Notes: generated by a model not told the origin, from the sequence alone. A stretch of DNA of 25,224 bases from an uncultured Eubacteriales bacterium (GCA_948938605.1 CARAIG010000039.1:1-25224), one strand, 5' to 3'. Positions 13,664 to 23,304 are shown, counted from the first letter of the stretch. Translations and numbers: made by a program.

Positions 13664-16033
13664 ATGAGCAGTTTCGATATAAAAAAATTAACGTTGGCGG
13701 ACAAGGTTAAACTTACTCACGGCAAGGGCTTTTGGCATACGCACGAAGTTGAAGGTTTGCGTCCGCTTATGATGACGGACGGACCGCACGGTCTGCGTAA
13801 GCAAGCGGACAAAAACCGCGGCATAAACGACAGCGAACGCGCAACATGTTTTCCTACGGCTGCGGCGGTCGCTTGCAGTTTTAACCGTAAGTCTGCTGCG
13901 GCAATCGGTCAAGCCATTGCCGAGGAAGCAATTGCGCAAGGCGTCGACGTCGTGTTGGGACCGGGCGTAAATATCAAGCGCAGTCCTTTGTGCGGACGTA
14001 ACTTCGAGTATTACAGCGAAGATCCGTTGCTTGCGGGCGAACTTGCGGTTTCCTACGTTAACGCAATGCAAAGTACGGGAGTTGGTTGCAGCGTAAAGCA
14101 CTTTGCCGTAAACAGTCAGGAAACACGCCGTTTAACCGTAAATGCGGTAGTGGACGAAAGGGCATTGCGGGAAATTTACCTGTCGGCATTCGAAAACACC
14201 GTTAAAAACGCCAAGCCGTACACGATTATGGCTTCGTACAACAAGGTCAACGGACAGTATTCCACTCAAAACAAAATGCTGTACGGTATATTGCGCGACG
14301 AGTGGAAGTTTGACGGACTTGTTATGAGCGACTGGGGCGCAAGCTACGATATGGGGCAGGCTTACAGTGCGGGACTGGATCTTGAAATGCCCGACGGCGG
14401 TAAGTTCCACGAAGATTTGACTTTGCAGGCAGTAGCAGACAATCGTCTTTCCGAAAGCGATTTAGATCGTGCTTGCAACAACATTGCCAACCTTGTAAAC
14501 AAATGCGATGTTTCCAAAACCGAACCCCCGTTGGATTACCTTGTGCTTCACAACGATATTGCGTTGTCGGTTGCAACCGAAAGCGCCGTACTGCTTAAAA
14601 ACGACGGAATACTGCCGTTAAAGAAAGACGGTAAAATATTGGTAGTGGGCGAACTTGCCGCAGTTCCCCGTTATCAAGGTGCGGGCAGCAGTCACGTAAA
14701 CGCAGTGTGCCGTAACTTTTTGGATATTTTAACGGATAACGGCATAGACTTCGATTACATAAAAGGCTATTCGGTAAAGGGGGACGTACCTAACGCTAAA
14801 CTCGAAGAACAGGCAGTAGAAGACTGTTGCAAATACGACGTAATATTGTTTTTCGGCGGTTTGACCGACGACTTCGAAAGCGAAGGTTACGACAGGACGA
14901 AACTGGATATTCCCGTTTGTCAAATGCGGTTACTTAAACGTTTGCATACGGTAAACCCCGATATAGTCTTTGTCGGCTTCGGCGGTTCGGCGTATACTAT
15001 GCCTTGGCTTAGCGACGTAAAAGGTTTGCTCAATATGTACTTGGGCGGTCAAGCGGTTATGCAGGCGGCGTACGATTTGCTTTTCGGTGCAGCTTCGCCC
15101 AGCGGACGCCTTGCCGAAACTTTCCCGCTAAGTTTGACCGATACTCCTTGTTACAATTATTTTGCAAACGACCGTTACACCGACGAACACCGCGAAAGCA
15201 TATTTGTCGGATACCGTTATTACAATACATACGGCATTAAAACTCAATTTCCGTTCGGTTACGGATTGAGTTACACGCAGTTTAAGTATAGCAATTTAAC
15301 CGTAACTAAAACAGGCAAAAACTTTAACGTAAGCGTTGATGTCGAAAACGTCGGCAAAATTGACGGTTACGAAGTAGTGCAAGTTTACGTAGACAACTGC
15401 GATTGCGGTATTATGCGTGCTAAACGCGAGTTGCGCGCTTTCGACAAAGTGTTTGTGGAAGCGGCTAAAAAGGTTACGGTAAACTTAACTCTTGATGAAC
15501 GCGCTTTCAGCGTTTACTATCAAAGCAAATGGCAAACGGTCGGCGGCGAATATACCGTATCCGTTTGTTCGGACGTCGAAACGCCGTTGCTTTCGGCAAA
15601 GGTTGACATTAAAGGGGAAAATATCAAAGGCAACGACCGCGAATTGTACCCAAGTTATTTCCGGGACGTTACAGGCAGTTTTACAATTGCGGAAGATGAT
15701 TTTTACCGTTTGACGGGACAGAAAAAACAAACTTATTCGGTACCAAAGCGGGGCGAATTTACCTTGCTTAATACGTTGGAAGATATGCAAAACGTCCCAA
15801 TGGTAAAAAGAGTGTTAAAAAGCGTCCGCAAAAGGGCTGTAAGGTTGTCCCCGTCTAAAACTCTTGCCGATCCGGTTGCGCAGTTGACAATTTACGGAGC
15901 GTTGGAAACGCCGTTAATATCAATGATGAGCGTAGGGGGCGTACCCGCAAAATACGTATTGTTTTTACTGCACAACGCAAACAAACGTCACGGCAAAGCA
16001 TTCAAAGCATTATGCGGAAAAATCGAATTATAA
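13664..16033 (+). CDS. GH3 glycoside hydrolase (beta-glucosidase/xylosidase type)
   Basis: 789 aa, typical size. The N-terminal barrel has 'MTDGPHGLR', K145-H146 in 'SVKHFAVNSQE', and the nucleophile D223 in 'GLVMSDWGA'. The (alpha/beta)6 sandwich follows from ~300 ('VAVESAVLLKNDGILPL'-like segment, with 'GGLTDDFESEGYDR' likely holding the acid/base Glu). An Fn3-like domain lies at ~550-635 ('VDVENVGKIDGYEVVQVYV'), followed by a ~130-residue C-terminal tail common in Firmicutes enzymes. There is no signal peptide, so it is cytoplasmic, hydrolysing imported beta-glucosides or related oligosaccharides; exact sugar specificity is not readable. SD AAGGGG five bases before the ATG. pgi follows after 40 bases, so glucose released here could enter glycolysis after phosphorylation. 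Confidence 0.93.
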   Translation: MSSFDIKKLTLADKVKLTHGKGFWHTHEVEGLRPLMMTDGPHGLRKQADKNRGINDSERATCFPTAAAVACSFNRKSAAAIGQAIAEEAIAQGVDVVLGPGVNIKRSPLCGRNFEYYSEDPLLAGELAVSYVNAMQSTGVGCSVKHFAVNSQETRRLTVNAVVDERALREIYLSAFENTVKNAKPYTIMASYNKVNGQYSTQNKMLYGILRDEWKFDGLVMSDWGASYDMGQAYSAGLDLEMPDGGKFHEDLTLQAVADNRLSESDLDRACNNIANLVNKCDVSKTEPPLDYLVLHNDIALSVATESAVLLKNDGILPLKKDGKILVVGELAAVPRYQGAGSSHVNAVCRNFLDILTDNGIDFDYIKGYSVKGDVPNAKLEEQAVEDCCKYDVILFFGGLTDDFESEGYDRTKLDIPVCQMRLLKRLHTVNPDIVFVGFGGSAYTMPWLSDVKGLLNMYLGGQAVMQAAYDLLFGAASPSGRLAETFPLSLTDTPCYNYFANDRYTDEHRESIFVGYRYYNTYGIKTQFPFGYGLSYTQFKYSNLTVTKTGKNFNVSVDVENVGKIDGYEVVQVYVDNCDCGIMRAKRELRAFDKVFVEAAKKVTVNLTLDERAFSVYYQSKWQTVGGEYTVSVCSDVETPLLSAKVDIKGENIKGNDRELYPSYFRDVTGSFTIAEDDFYRLTGQKKQTYSVPKRGEFTLLNTLEDMQNVPMVKRVLKSVRKRAVRLSPSKTLADPVAQLTIYGALETPLISMMSVGGVPAKYVLFLLHNANKRHGKAFKALCGKIEL

Positions 16034-16073
16034 ATAAAGGAATTAATTTACACATAAGGAAGTAAAAGGCATT

Positions 16074-17471
16074 ATGAACACAATCAAAGTTAATTACAAC
16101 AATATGTTAAGCAGGGTGTTGGGCAGTCAAGGTATCACCGACAAGCAAATCGAAAGTATTGTTCCCGCGTTGCAGCAAGCGCGTTTAAACGTCGAAAACA
16201 ATCGCGGTCAAGGTATGCAAGGTTGGATGGACAGTCCCTACAATCAAGATAAAGCAGTGCAGGATATTTTAAAAACCGCCAAAGACGTTCAAAGCCGCTG
16301 CGACGCGTTTGTAGTACTCGGTATAGGCGGATCTGCCTTGGGAGCAACAGCATTGTTTAATGCGTTTAAGCATTTGTATTATAACGAATTGCCCCGTAAA
16401 ACACGTAAGTATCCCCGTCTTTACGTTATCGATAACGTCGACCCTGAACGTATGAACGCATTGTTTGACGTAATCGACGTCGAAAATACCGTATTTAACG
16501 TTATTACTAAGTCGGGCTCCACCAGCGAAACAATGAGCCAGTATTTGATAATAACGGATATATTGGAACGCAAACTCGGCGCCAAAGCAAAAGATAATAT
16601 TATTGCCACGACAAGCGCAAGCAAGGGTAATTTAATTAAACTTGCCAAGGAAAAGGGCTATACCACATTCTACATCGACGAAGGCGTCGGCGGACGTTTT
16701 TCGGTATTGTCCCCGGTAGGACTGTTGCCCGCCGCCGTTATAGGTATCGACATTGCAAAGTTGCTTGAAGGCGCGCGCGAAATGGACGAAAAGTGCAAAA
16801 ATGCCGAAGTTATGCAAAACCCTGCGCTTGTTTCCGCAGGACTGCAATATATTGCTATGAAGCAAGGCAAAAACATCAGCGTTATGATGCCTTATGCCGA
16901 CAGTTTAAAATACTTTGCCGATTGGTACGCTCAACTTTGGGCGGAAAGTTTAGGCAAGGAAGTAGATAAAAACGGCAAACTTGTAAACGCAGGTCAAACC
17001 CCTGTAAAAGCGTTGGGCGTTACCGATCAACACAGTCAAGTTCAGCTGTATAACGAAGGACCTTTCGACAAGGTAATTACATTTATCGAAGTTAAAAACT
17101 TCCGTTCGGACGTAACCATTCCTAACGGTTGCAAGGAATATCCCAACGTCAATTTCCTGTGCGGACACAGTCTTAGCGAATTAATCAACAACGAATTGTT
17201 TGCAACGCGCTACAATCTTACCCGCAGGGGAAGGATGAATTATACAATCGAAATGGACGAAATTAACGAATGCAATATAGGCGCATTAATCGAACTGTTG
17301 CAGTTGCAAACGGCGTACGCGGGCGAATTGCTTAACATAGACGCCTACAATCAACCGGGAGTAGAAGGCGGTAAGGACGCAACTTACGCACTGTTCGGTC
17401 GAGTGGGTTACGAAGACAAAGCCGCCGAAATGGAAAAGGCTCCCGCGGACGATAATAATTATATTATTTAA
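16074..17471 (+). CDS. pgi: Glucose-6-phosphate isomerase
   Basis: 465 aa. Interconverts glucose-6-phosphate and fructose-6-phosphate in glycolysis; cytoplasmic. Diagnostic motifs: G83-I-G-G-S-A-L-G (phosphate loop), 'KSGSTSET' (~145-152), 'GVGGRFSVLSPVGLLPA' (~204-220, PGI signature 1), 'QLWAESLGKE' with the catalytic Glu, 'TDQHSQ' with the catalytic His, and 'YNQPGVEGGK' (signature 2) with the catalytic Lys. The length and motifs match the Bacillota form (about 450 aa), not the ~550-aa enterobacterial form. SD AAGGAAG about 11 bases before the ATG, in the same direction as the GH3 gene 40 bases upstream. The C-terminus ends in an Asp/Asn-rich stretch with no obvious role. Confidence 0.97.
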   Translation: MNTIKVNYNNMLSRVLGSQGITDKQIESIVPALQQARLNVENNRGQGMQGWMDSPYNQDKAVQDILKTAKDVQSRCDAFVVLGIGGSALGATALFNAFKHLYYNELPRKTRKYPRLYVIDNVDPERMNALFDVIDVENTVFNVITKSGSTSETMSQYLIITDILERKLGAKAKDNIIATTSASKGNLIKLAKEKGYTTFYIDEGVGGRFSVLSPVGLLPAAVIGIDIAKLLEGAREMDEKCKNAEVMQNPALVSAGLQYIAMKQGKNISVMMPYADSLKYFADWYAQLWAESLGKEVDKNGKLVNAGQTPVKALGVTDQHSQVQLYNEGPFDKVITFIEVKNFRSDVTIPNGCKEYPNVNFLCGHSLSELINNELFATRYNLTRRGRMNYTIEMDEINECNIGALIELLQLQTAYAGELLNIDAYNQPGVEGGKDATYALFGRVGYEDKAAEMEKAPADDNNYII

Positions 17472-17629
17472 TTGCGTATTCCAACACAGTTGCTGCGTTA
17501 AACGTCGGACTGACTTAGCAACGGGATATTAGAACACTGTAAAGTTTAGGCGACTCAGTATCTGTATCCGTCTGCAATTTTAAACATTACAATATCGAAT
17601 TAAAAATACTAATTTAGGAGGATATGCAC

Positions 17630-18871
17630 ATGCTATCCAAAACGCCCGCTAAGGGTATGCGCGACTTTTTGCCTAAGGAATTTGCCCTAAGGCAGCAAGT
17701 TTTAGCGGTTATTCAGCAAACTTACGAAAGCTACGGATTTTCCCGTATCGAAACTCCGCCCGTCGAAAACATTGCTTTGCTTACTTCCAAACAGGGCGGC
17801 GACAATGAAAAACTCATTTTCAAAATTTTAAAGCGGGGCGAAAAGTTACAAAATGCGTCGGACGAAGAATTGTGCGACTTGGGGCTTAGATACGACTTAA
17901 CCGTTCCCCTTGCGCGTTTTTACGCCAACAACCAAGGACAGCTCCCCGCCGTATTCAAAGCAATGCAAATGGACAGCGTTTTCCGCGCCGACCGTCCGCA
18001 AAGGGGACGCTACCGTCAATTTACCCAATGCGACATCGACATAATAGGGGAACAAAGCAACCTTGCGGAAATCGAACTTATAACGGCTACTACAAACGCT
18101 TTGGCAAACTTGGGCTTTTCCAATTTAACCGTTCGCCTGTCCGACAGACGGCTGCTTAACGCCATTGCGGAAAAATGCGGCTTTGAGGGCGAACAAAAAA
18201 ACTCGGTGTTCATCGCCTTGGACAAATTAGACAAAATAGGTGTTGCGGGAGTAATGGACGAAGTTGAGCAAATTGCTCCGGGCAAAGCGATAGGCTTTAT
18301 CGATATGATAAACCGCATTACATCAGGCAAAAATCCCTTTAAAACCTGTGTGGAGGAATTGGGCGATTATTTACCCGACGAAGTACGTCAAAATATCGAG
18401 GAAATACTTGCCGTAACCAAACATACCGTCAAGTGCGGTAAGGTCGTTTTTGACGTGACGCTTGTACGCGGAATGGGTTATTATACGGGAACTATCTACG
18501 AAGTGTCTGCCGAAGGACTGTCTAGCGCAATTGCGGGCGGCGGCCGTTACGACAAGATGATAGGACGTCTTACAGGACAGGATGTACCTGCGTGCGGATT
18601 TTCCATCGGCTTTGAGCGTATCGTTCTGCTTATGCAGGAAAAGGGCGCAACGGTTAAACCTGCGTGCGGTGTGGCGTTGTTAATAGACAAAAAAACCGAC
18701 GTAAACACACGTATCGAAGTTATGCAGGTATGCGCGCAAATGCGTCAAAAAAAGAATGTAGCGGTGTTTACTAAAATTAAAAACTTCGCTTATCAATTAA
18801 AACAATTAAGGGAACAGGGCTATGCCGAAATTTACGAATATAAATGCGGTGCCCTTACGTTAGTAGACTGA
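17630..18871 (+). CDS. hisS: Histidyl-tRNA synthetase
   Basis: 413 aa. Charges tRNA-His. Class II signatures: 'KGMRDFLPKEFALRQQVL' (motif 1 region), 'RYDLTVPLARF', motif 2 with 'FRADRPQRGRYRQF.QCD' (R119 onward), the histidine-binding loop 'VRGMGYYTGTIYE', motif 3 'ACGFSIGFERI', then an anticodon-binding domain. The start chosen is ATG 17630, eight bases after AGGAGG (17616-17621). ATG 17624 is only two bases from that SD, so it is less likely. Motif 2 (RADRPQ...QCD) is closer to the Bacteroidetes/eukaryotic-like branch than to the usual Bacillus type (RHERPQ). No T-box hallmark is seen in the 152-base leader. One base separates its stop from the ATPase start. Confidence 0.95.
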   Translation: MLSKTPAKGMRDFLPKEFALRQQVLAVIQQTYESYGFSRIETPPVENIALLTSKQGGDNEKLIFKILKRGEKLQNASDEELCDLGLRYDLTVPLARFYANNQGQLPAVFKAMQMDSVFRADRPQRGRYRQFTQCDIDIIGEQSNLAEIELITATTNALANLGFSNLTVRLSDRRLLNAIAEKCGFEGEQKNSVFIALDKLDKIGVAGVMDEVEQIAPGKAIGFIDMINRITSGKNPFKTCVEELGDYLPDEVRQNIEEILAVTKHTVKCGKVVFDVTLVRGMGYYTGTIYEVSAEGLSSAIAGGGRYDKMIGRLTGQDVPACGFSIGFERIVLLMQEKGATVKPACGVALLIDKKTDVNTRIEVMQVCAQMRQKKNVAVFTKIKNFAYQLKQLREQGYAEIYEYKCGALTLVD

Positions 18872-18872
18872 T

Positions 18873-21353
18873 ATGGCAGACAAACAAAAACACAACAAAC
18901 GAATAAAGCTTCCCGCAACTTTAAACGAAGTCGGACATTTTTCGCCCCTTAAAGATGAAGGGCTGACGTTCGACGAAGTGGCGATGCGCGTCGAACAGGG
19001 ATTTGTTAACGCCGATAATACCCGTCGCGGAAAAAGCATACCCGGCATAGTGTTAAGTAACCTTTTTACCTTTTTTAACATTGTGTATTTGGTAATAACG
19101 GTTATTTTGTGCGTGTCGGGTTTGGCGGATCAATGTACGTATTTGCCTGTGGTTATAGCAAATACGGCAATAGCGATGATTCAGGAAATTAAATCCAAGT
19201 TGACATTGGACAAACTCAACTTAATTACCGAACCGCAAATAAAGGTTGTGCGCGACAAGGAAGTTGTTGAAATCCCCGTGCGCGAATTGGTTTTGGACGA
19301 CATTGCGTACTTGTCGAGCGGCGAGCAAATATCTGCCGACTGTATTGTCATTGACGGCTATGTGGAAGTTAACGAAGCAATTTTAACGGGCGAAAGCGAC
19401 GCCGTAACCAAGCGTGCGGGGGACACCTTGTATGCAGGCAGTTACATTGTTTCGGGCAATTGTACCGTACAAATTACCGCTGTCGGCAAGTACAACTATA
19501 TTGCAAGTTTAACGGGACGTGCCAAGCAGTATCAAAAGCCCCGTTCGCAAATGCTGTCGGCGCTTAAAAAGATACTGGTGTTCATTGCAATAATAATAGT
19601 GCCTATGACCATATGTTTGTATATGGTCAACGCAACCGCTGTCGGCGACGATTTGAGCAAATTTTCCTTTCTCAATTTAAACCACAAGGCGTTGAACCCG
19701 ACTGCGGCGTCGATTATATCGATGATACCGGCAGGACCGTTTTTGCTTACCAGCGTTGCGCTTGCAACTTCCTTTTTGCGCCTTGCCAAAAACAACACAA
19801 TGGTGCAGGAACTGTACTGCATCGAAATGCTTGCACGCGTAGACACACTGTGTCTTGACAAAACCGGTACCATTACCGACGGTACTATGCAAGTAGTCGA
19901 AAGCATTGACTTGCGCTCGGCGGGGTCTACCTATACCGTTAGGGAAATTATTTCCAGTTTCAACGTCGCTTTGCCGTCGGACAATATGACAAGCAGGGCG
20001 TTAAAACAGTATTTCGGCACCCCTAAAAACCCCAGTTTGCAAGCGGTTGCTACAATACCGTTTTCGTCCGAACGTAAACTTTCGGCTGTGTCGTTTAAAG
20101 GCGCAGGCACATACATTTTAGGCGCGCCGGAATTTGCGCTTAAAACTCCTAACGAACGCGTTAACGATTTGGTTAAAAAATACGCCGCGCAAGGTCTGCG
20201 CGTATTATTGCTTGCGCACAGTACGACCACTATTTACGACAGTTCCACTTTGCCGCAAGTGCGCCGTCCCGTAGCGGTAATAGTAATCGAAGACCATATC
20301 CGCGCCGACGCTCCCGACACAATCGACTGGTTTATGAAAAACGACGTCGACGTTAAGGTTATATCGGGCGACAATCCCGTAACTGTAAGCAACATTGCTT
20401 TGCGGGTAGGTATTCGCGACGCCGACAAGTATATCAGTTTGGAAGGTATGAGCGACGAAGACGTAGCTGCCGCCGCCACCGAGTATACTGTTTTCGGACG
20501 CGTTACGCCCGATCAAAAAGCAATATTGGTAAAGGCTTTGCGTGCCGCCAAACATACCGTAGCAATGACGGGCGACGGCGTAAACGACGTGCTTGCAATG
20601 AAGGAAAGCGATTGTTCCATTTCCATTGCCAGCGGCAGTTCCGCAGCAAGGCAAGTTTCCCATTTAGTACTTATGGACGACAGTTTTGCAAATTTACCTA
20701 AGGTGGTTGCCGAAGGGCGTAGGGTGGTAAACAACATTCAAAGCTCGTCAAGTATGTACTTTATGAAGACGATTTACGTAATTGTAATTAACTTGATGCT
20801 TATTTTGTTACATTTTGCATTTGGCAAAACAATGGAAAGTCCGCTTGTGTCCAACCGAAGCGTTATGCTAATGGACTGGGTAATTGTGGCGCTGCCTACT
20901 TTCTTCTTGGCTTTGCAACCTAACGAAAAACGCATTAAAGGCGCATTTTTCAATAACATACTTAAAAACTGTATGCCTTGTTCGCTTACGTTTTTGGTTA
21001 CTACCGTTGCGCTTTACGTTATGCACGGTTTGGATGTGACGCTTGTTCCCGTCGACCAGTTGGGAACGTTGGTTACTTTGACTTATACATTCGGCGGATT
21101 GTTCGCTTTGTATTACGCGTGTCAGCCCTTTAACAAGTGGAAAGTAGTGCTGTTTGTAAGCATTTGGGCTATTGTACTTGCCGCAGTGTTTATAGGTTGG
21201 ACGTATAATTTCTTCAACTACGCACCGCTCGGTCGCGAACAACTGCTGTTGCTGTTGGTTGAAGTGCTTGCTACTCCGTTTATTATGTACGCGTTTAACC
21301 GTATTTTCAATGTTAACGTAAAGCGCAAACCCAAACTTAAAATGAAAAAATAA
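18873..21353 (+). CDS. P-type cation-transporting ATPase
   Basis: 826 aa. ATP-driven ion pump in the cytoplasmic membrane. In order: N-terminal TM pair (~50-105), actuator domain with 'T172-G-E-S', TM3-TM4, phosphorylation site 'CLD329KTGT', nucleotide-binding domain, hinge 'MT566GDGVND', and six C-terminal TM helices with a basic tail. Overall it resembles the CtpE-like group. TM4 reads M-I-P286-A-G-P289, so the acidic residue of the PEGL motif of Ca2+/H+ pumps is absent, nor is there the CPC of heavy-metal pumps; the ion cannot be named. No SD is clear. The ATG lies one base after the hisS stop, suggesting translational coupling. A lipoprotein gene follows after 22 bases. Confidence 0.92.
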   Translation: MADKQKHNKRIKLPATLNEVGHFSPLKDEGLTFDEVAMRVEQGFVNADNTRRGKSIPGIVLSNLFTFFNIVYLVITVILCVSGLADQCTYLPVVIANTAIAMIQEIKSKLTLDKLNLITEPQIKVVRDKEVVEIPVRELVLDDIAYLSSGEQISADCIVIDGYVEVNEAILTGESDAVTKRAGDTLYAGSYIVSGNCTVQITAVGKYNYIASLTGRAKQYQKPRSQMLSALKKILVFIAIIIVPMTICLYMVNATAVGDDLSKFSFLNLNHKALNPTAASIISMIPAGPFLLTSVALATSFLRLAKNNTMVQELYCIEMLARVDTLCLDKTGTITDGTMQVVESIDLRSAGSTYTVREIISSFNVALPSDNMTSRALKQYFGTPKNPSLQAVATIPFSSERKLSAVSFKGAGTYILGAPEFALKTPNERVNDLVKKYAAQGLRVLLLAHSTTTIYDSSTLPQVRRPVAVIVIEDHIRADAPDTIDWFMKNDVDVKVISGDNPVTVSNIALRVGIRDADKYISLEGMSDEDVAAAATEYTVFGRVTPDQKAILVKALRAAKHTVAMTGDGVNDVLAMKESDCSISIASGSSAARQVSHLVLMDDSFANLPKVVAEGRRVVNNIQSSSSMYFMKTIYVIVINLMLILLHFAFGKTMESPLVSNRSVMLMDWVIVALPTFFLALQPNEKRIKGAFFNNILKNCMPCSLTFLVTTVALYVMHGLDVTLVPVDQLGTLVTLTYTFGGLFALYYACQPFNKWKVVLFVSIWAIVLAAVFIGWTYNFFNYAPLGREQLLLLLVEVLATPFIMYAFNRIFNVNVKRKPKLKMKK

Positions 21354-21375
21354 TTATAAAGGATAAACGATATAA

Positions 21376-23022
21376 ATGACTTGCAAAAAAATTTCAACGC
21401 TGCTGTTGGTTATTGTAATTGCGCTGATAATGTCAATTGCACTAGTCGCTTGTACCGAAGGTGACGAAAAGGAAATAGTAGGCGCCGTGTTCGAAGACTT
21501 GACGGTAGTCTACGACGGTGATCCGCACACAATAACCGTTGGCGGAACGCTGCCTAAGGGTGTAAAAATAACTTATACCAATAACACTGCAACCGAAGTC
21601 GGCAAATATACCGCTATTGCCACATTGTACGGCAAAGGGTACAAAACCGTAACGTTGGTTGCGCAACTTACAATCTTGTCTCCCGATGTTGACATAACGG
21701 GGATTACTTTCGATGATTTAAAGGTAATTTACGACGGCGAACCGCATTCAATTACTGTTTCGGGCGAATTACCCAACGGAGTCAGCGTCAGTTACCAAAA
21801 CAATACGGCTACCGAAGTGGGCGTATACGAAGCTTGCGCAACGCTTACGGGCAAGGGATACAATCAACTTGTTTTAACCGCCAAACTTACTATCGAGCGC
21901 GGCTATGCCGACATTGCCGACGTAACGTTTGCCGACAAAACGGTAGACTTTGACGGAAACATTAAAAGTATTGTAATTGACGGAACTTTACCGCAAGGCG
22001 TAAGCGTAACGTATAAAAACAATTTTGCAACGGACGCCGGCGAATACATTGCGACGGCAACATTCAGTCAAGCAAACCGCATTGACGTTGTTTTAACTGC
22101 AACGCTTACAATTACTCCCGTCAGTCACGTTGTAGTAAACACTTCCGAAGAACTTATAGCCGCTCTAAATAACGGCGAAAAGTTAATTTTACTGGACAGC
22201 GACATTGTATTGAAAAACGGCGATGTTGCGGCAATAACCAAGGACACTCATTTAAACGGCAAAGGGCATACTTTGTCGGCTGAGAACTACGCAGACAATT
22301 ACCGCGTAATCAACATTAGCGGAAAGGAATGCAAAAACGTCACTATATCCAATTTGAATGTAGTCGCCGAAAAATGGGTATCTTGGTTGCGCGGAATAAA
22401 CCTTTACGAAACAAACGGCTTAACGCTTAATATAAGTAACGTAAACGTAAAACTCTGCGATTACTACGCATTTAATTTGTTGGGTACTAATGTGGACCTT
22501 ACCGTCAATATGCAGTATTCTACTTTTTCGGCGTGGGCTGCGGTATACAACCGCGCAAGCGGCATAAAGTTTAATGCTAAAAACTGTCTGTTCGAAGGCA
22601 TTAATACCCATATCAGTCCCAATTCCACAAGCAACTATTTTACTACGTTTATCGTTTCGGAATACGTACTGCTTAACGACGACGAATTTACTGCGGTAAA
22701 TTTAAGCGCAAATAACCGCTTTGCTCTTACCAATTGCAGTATAATTTCCAAAATCGTTCCCGACGAGTCGGGCGACTTGATCGATACAAAACAAAAACTT
22801 ATAGATATTCGTTCGCCGTACAATAACAGTATCGAATTGGTCAATTGTACTCTTTCACCCGTTTACTACGAAGATATAATCTATTCGGCATACGACAGCA
22901 AGTATATTCCCGATGAACACAGGGACGACCCCGATTACGTAGTGGATACAAATAAGATAATAATCGACGGCAAGGACGTAACCGAAGACGAACGTTATGT
23001 TCAAAAATACTTGGATTCGTAA
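21376..23022 (+). CDS. Lipoprotein with three MBG-like repeats and a probable beta-helix domain
   Basis: 548 aa. A signal peptide (~5-25) ends in the lipobox L23-V24-A25-C26, so it should be lipid-anchored outside the membrane. Three ~70-residue repeats follow at ~35-100, ~107-173 and ~179-247, each with 'F.DLTVVYDG.PH.I.V.GTLP.GV...Y.NN.ATE.G.Y.A.ATL.GKGY', the pattern of MBG/bacterial Ig-like domains. Residues ~250-470 have repeated short 'NVTISNLNV'-type strands and 'NGKGHTL', suggesting a right-handed parallel beta-helix as in polysaccharide-binding or lyase-like proteins, without a visible active site. AAAGGA lies 12 bases before the ATG. It follows the ATPase gene by 22 bases. Likely role: surface attachment or glycan binding; the ligand is unknown. 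Confidence 0.88.
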   Translation: MTCKKISTLLLVIVIALIMSIALVACTEGDEKEIVGAVFEDLTVVYDGDPHTITVGGTLPKGVKITYTNNTATEVGKYTAIATLYGKGYKTVTLVAQLTILSPDVDITGITFDDLKVIYDGEPHSITVSGELPNGVSVSYQNNTATEVGVYEACATLTGKGYNQLVLTAKLTIERGYADIADVTFADKTVDFDGNIKSIVIDGTLPQGVSVTYKNNFATDAGEYIATATFSQANRIDVVLTATLTITPVSHVVVNTSEELIAALNNGEKLILLDSDIVLKNGDVAAITKDTHLNGKGHTLSAENYADNYRVINISGKECKNVTISNLNVVAEKWVSWLRGINLYETNGLTLNISNVNVKLCDYYAFNLLGTNVDLTVNMQYSTFSAWAAVYNRASGIKFNAKNCLFEGINTHISPNSTSNYFTTFIVSEYVLLNDDEFTAVNLSANNRFALTNCSIISKIVPDESGDLIDTKQKLIDIRSPYNNSIELVNCTLSPVYYEDIIYSAYDSKYIPDEHRDDPDYVVDTNKIIIDGKDVTEDERYVQKYLDS

Positions 23023-23031
23023 TCTCGAAGA

Positions 23032-23052
23032 ACAGCAATGCTGTATCTTTAT
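23032..23052 (+). terminator. Weak terminator candidate after the lipoprotein gene
   Basis: ACAGC (23032-23036) and GCTGT (23040-23044) form a short stem with a 3-base loop, followed by the T-rich ATCTTTATTT. The stem is short for an efficient terminator. Confidence 0.3.
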
Positions 23053-23145
23053 TTGTATCCATAGATAACTTGAACGATGATTTTGCTTAATTAGCGTGAA
23101 TAATATTCGTATTACACATTATAAAACGGCACTCAATCTGATGTA

Positions 23146-23179
23146 CTCGCTTCGTCATTGCGAGCGAAGCAGTCCAGTA
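23146..23179. repeat. Interspersed-repeat fragment (CGTCATTGCGAGCGAAGC type)
   Basis: 'CGTCATTGCGAGCGAAGC' followed by AGTCCAGT is a sequence found as a dispersed intergenic repeat in many bacterial genomes. GCTTCG (23149-23154) and CGAAGC (23165-23170) give it a small hairpin. Only one clear copy is in the window. Confidence 0.5.
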
Positions 23180-23229
23180 TATAAAGGTAGTCTTAATTGC
23201 GCATTCAAATTTTTTGACCGCATAATTAT

Positions 23230-23289
23230 AGGAGTGAGTGTGTTTGCCTAAAAACAATTTGCAGTGAAACGAAGCTGCTTTTAGGCAAA
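23230..23289 (+). promoter_or_regulatory. Hairpin leader with possible uORF before the ABC-F gene
   Basis: TTTGCCTAAAA (23243-23253) and TTTTAGGCAAA (23279-23289) form an 11-bp perfect stem, continued by GCAG (23261-23264) with CTGC (23275-23278). AGGAG (23230-23234) lies five bases before GTG-TTT-GCC-TAA (23240-23251), a three-codon frame whose codons fall in the left arm. The main ATG (23305) has no clear SD. The arrangement resembles leaders that control resistance ABC-F genes by ribosome position. Confidence 0.4.
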
Positions 23290-23304
23290 TACGCGATACT
23301 AAAT

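Noticed and set aside
17472..17623. T-box leader for hisS
   Set aside because: No T-box consensus or terminator is present; only a 6-bp GTTGCT/AGCAAC dyad (17489-17522) is visible.
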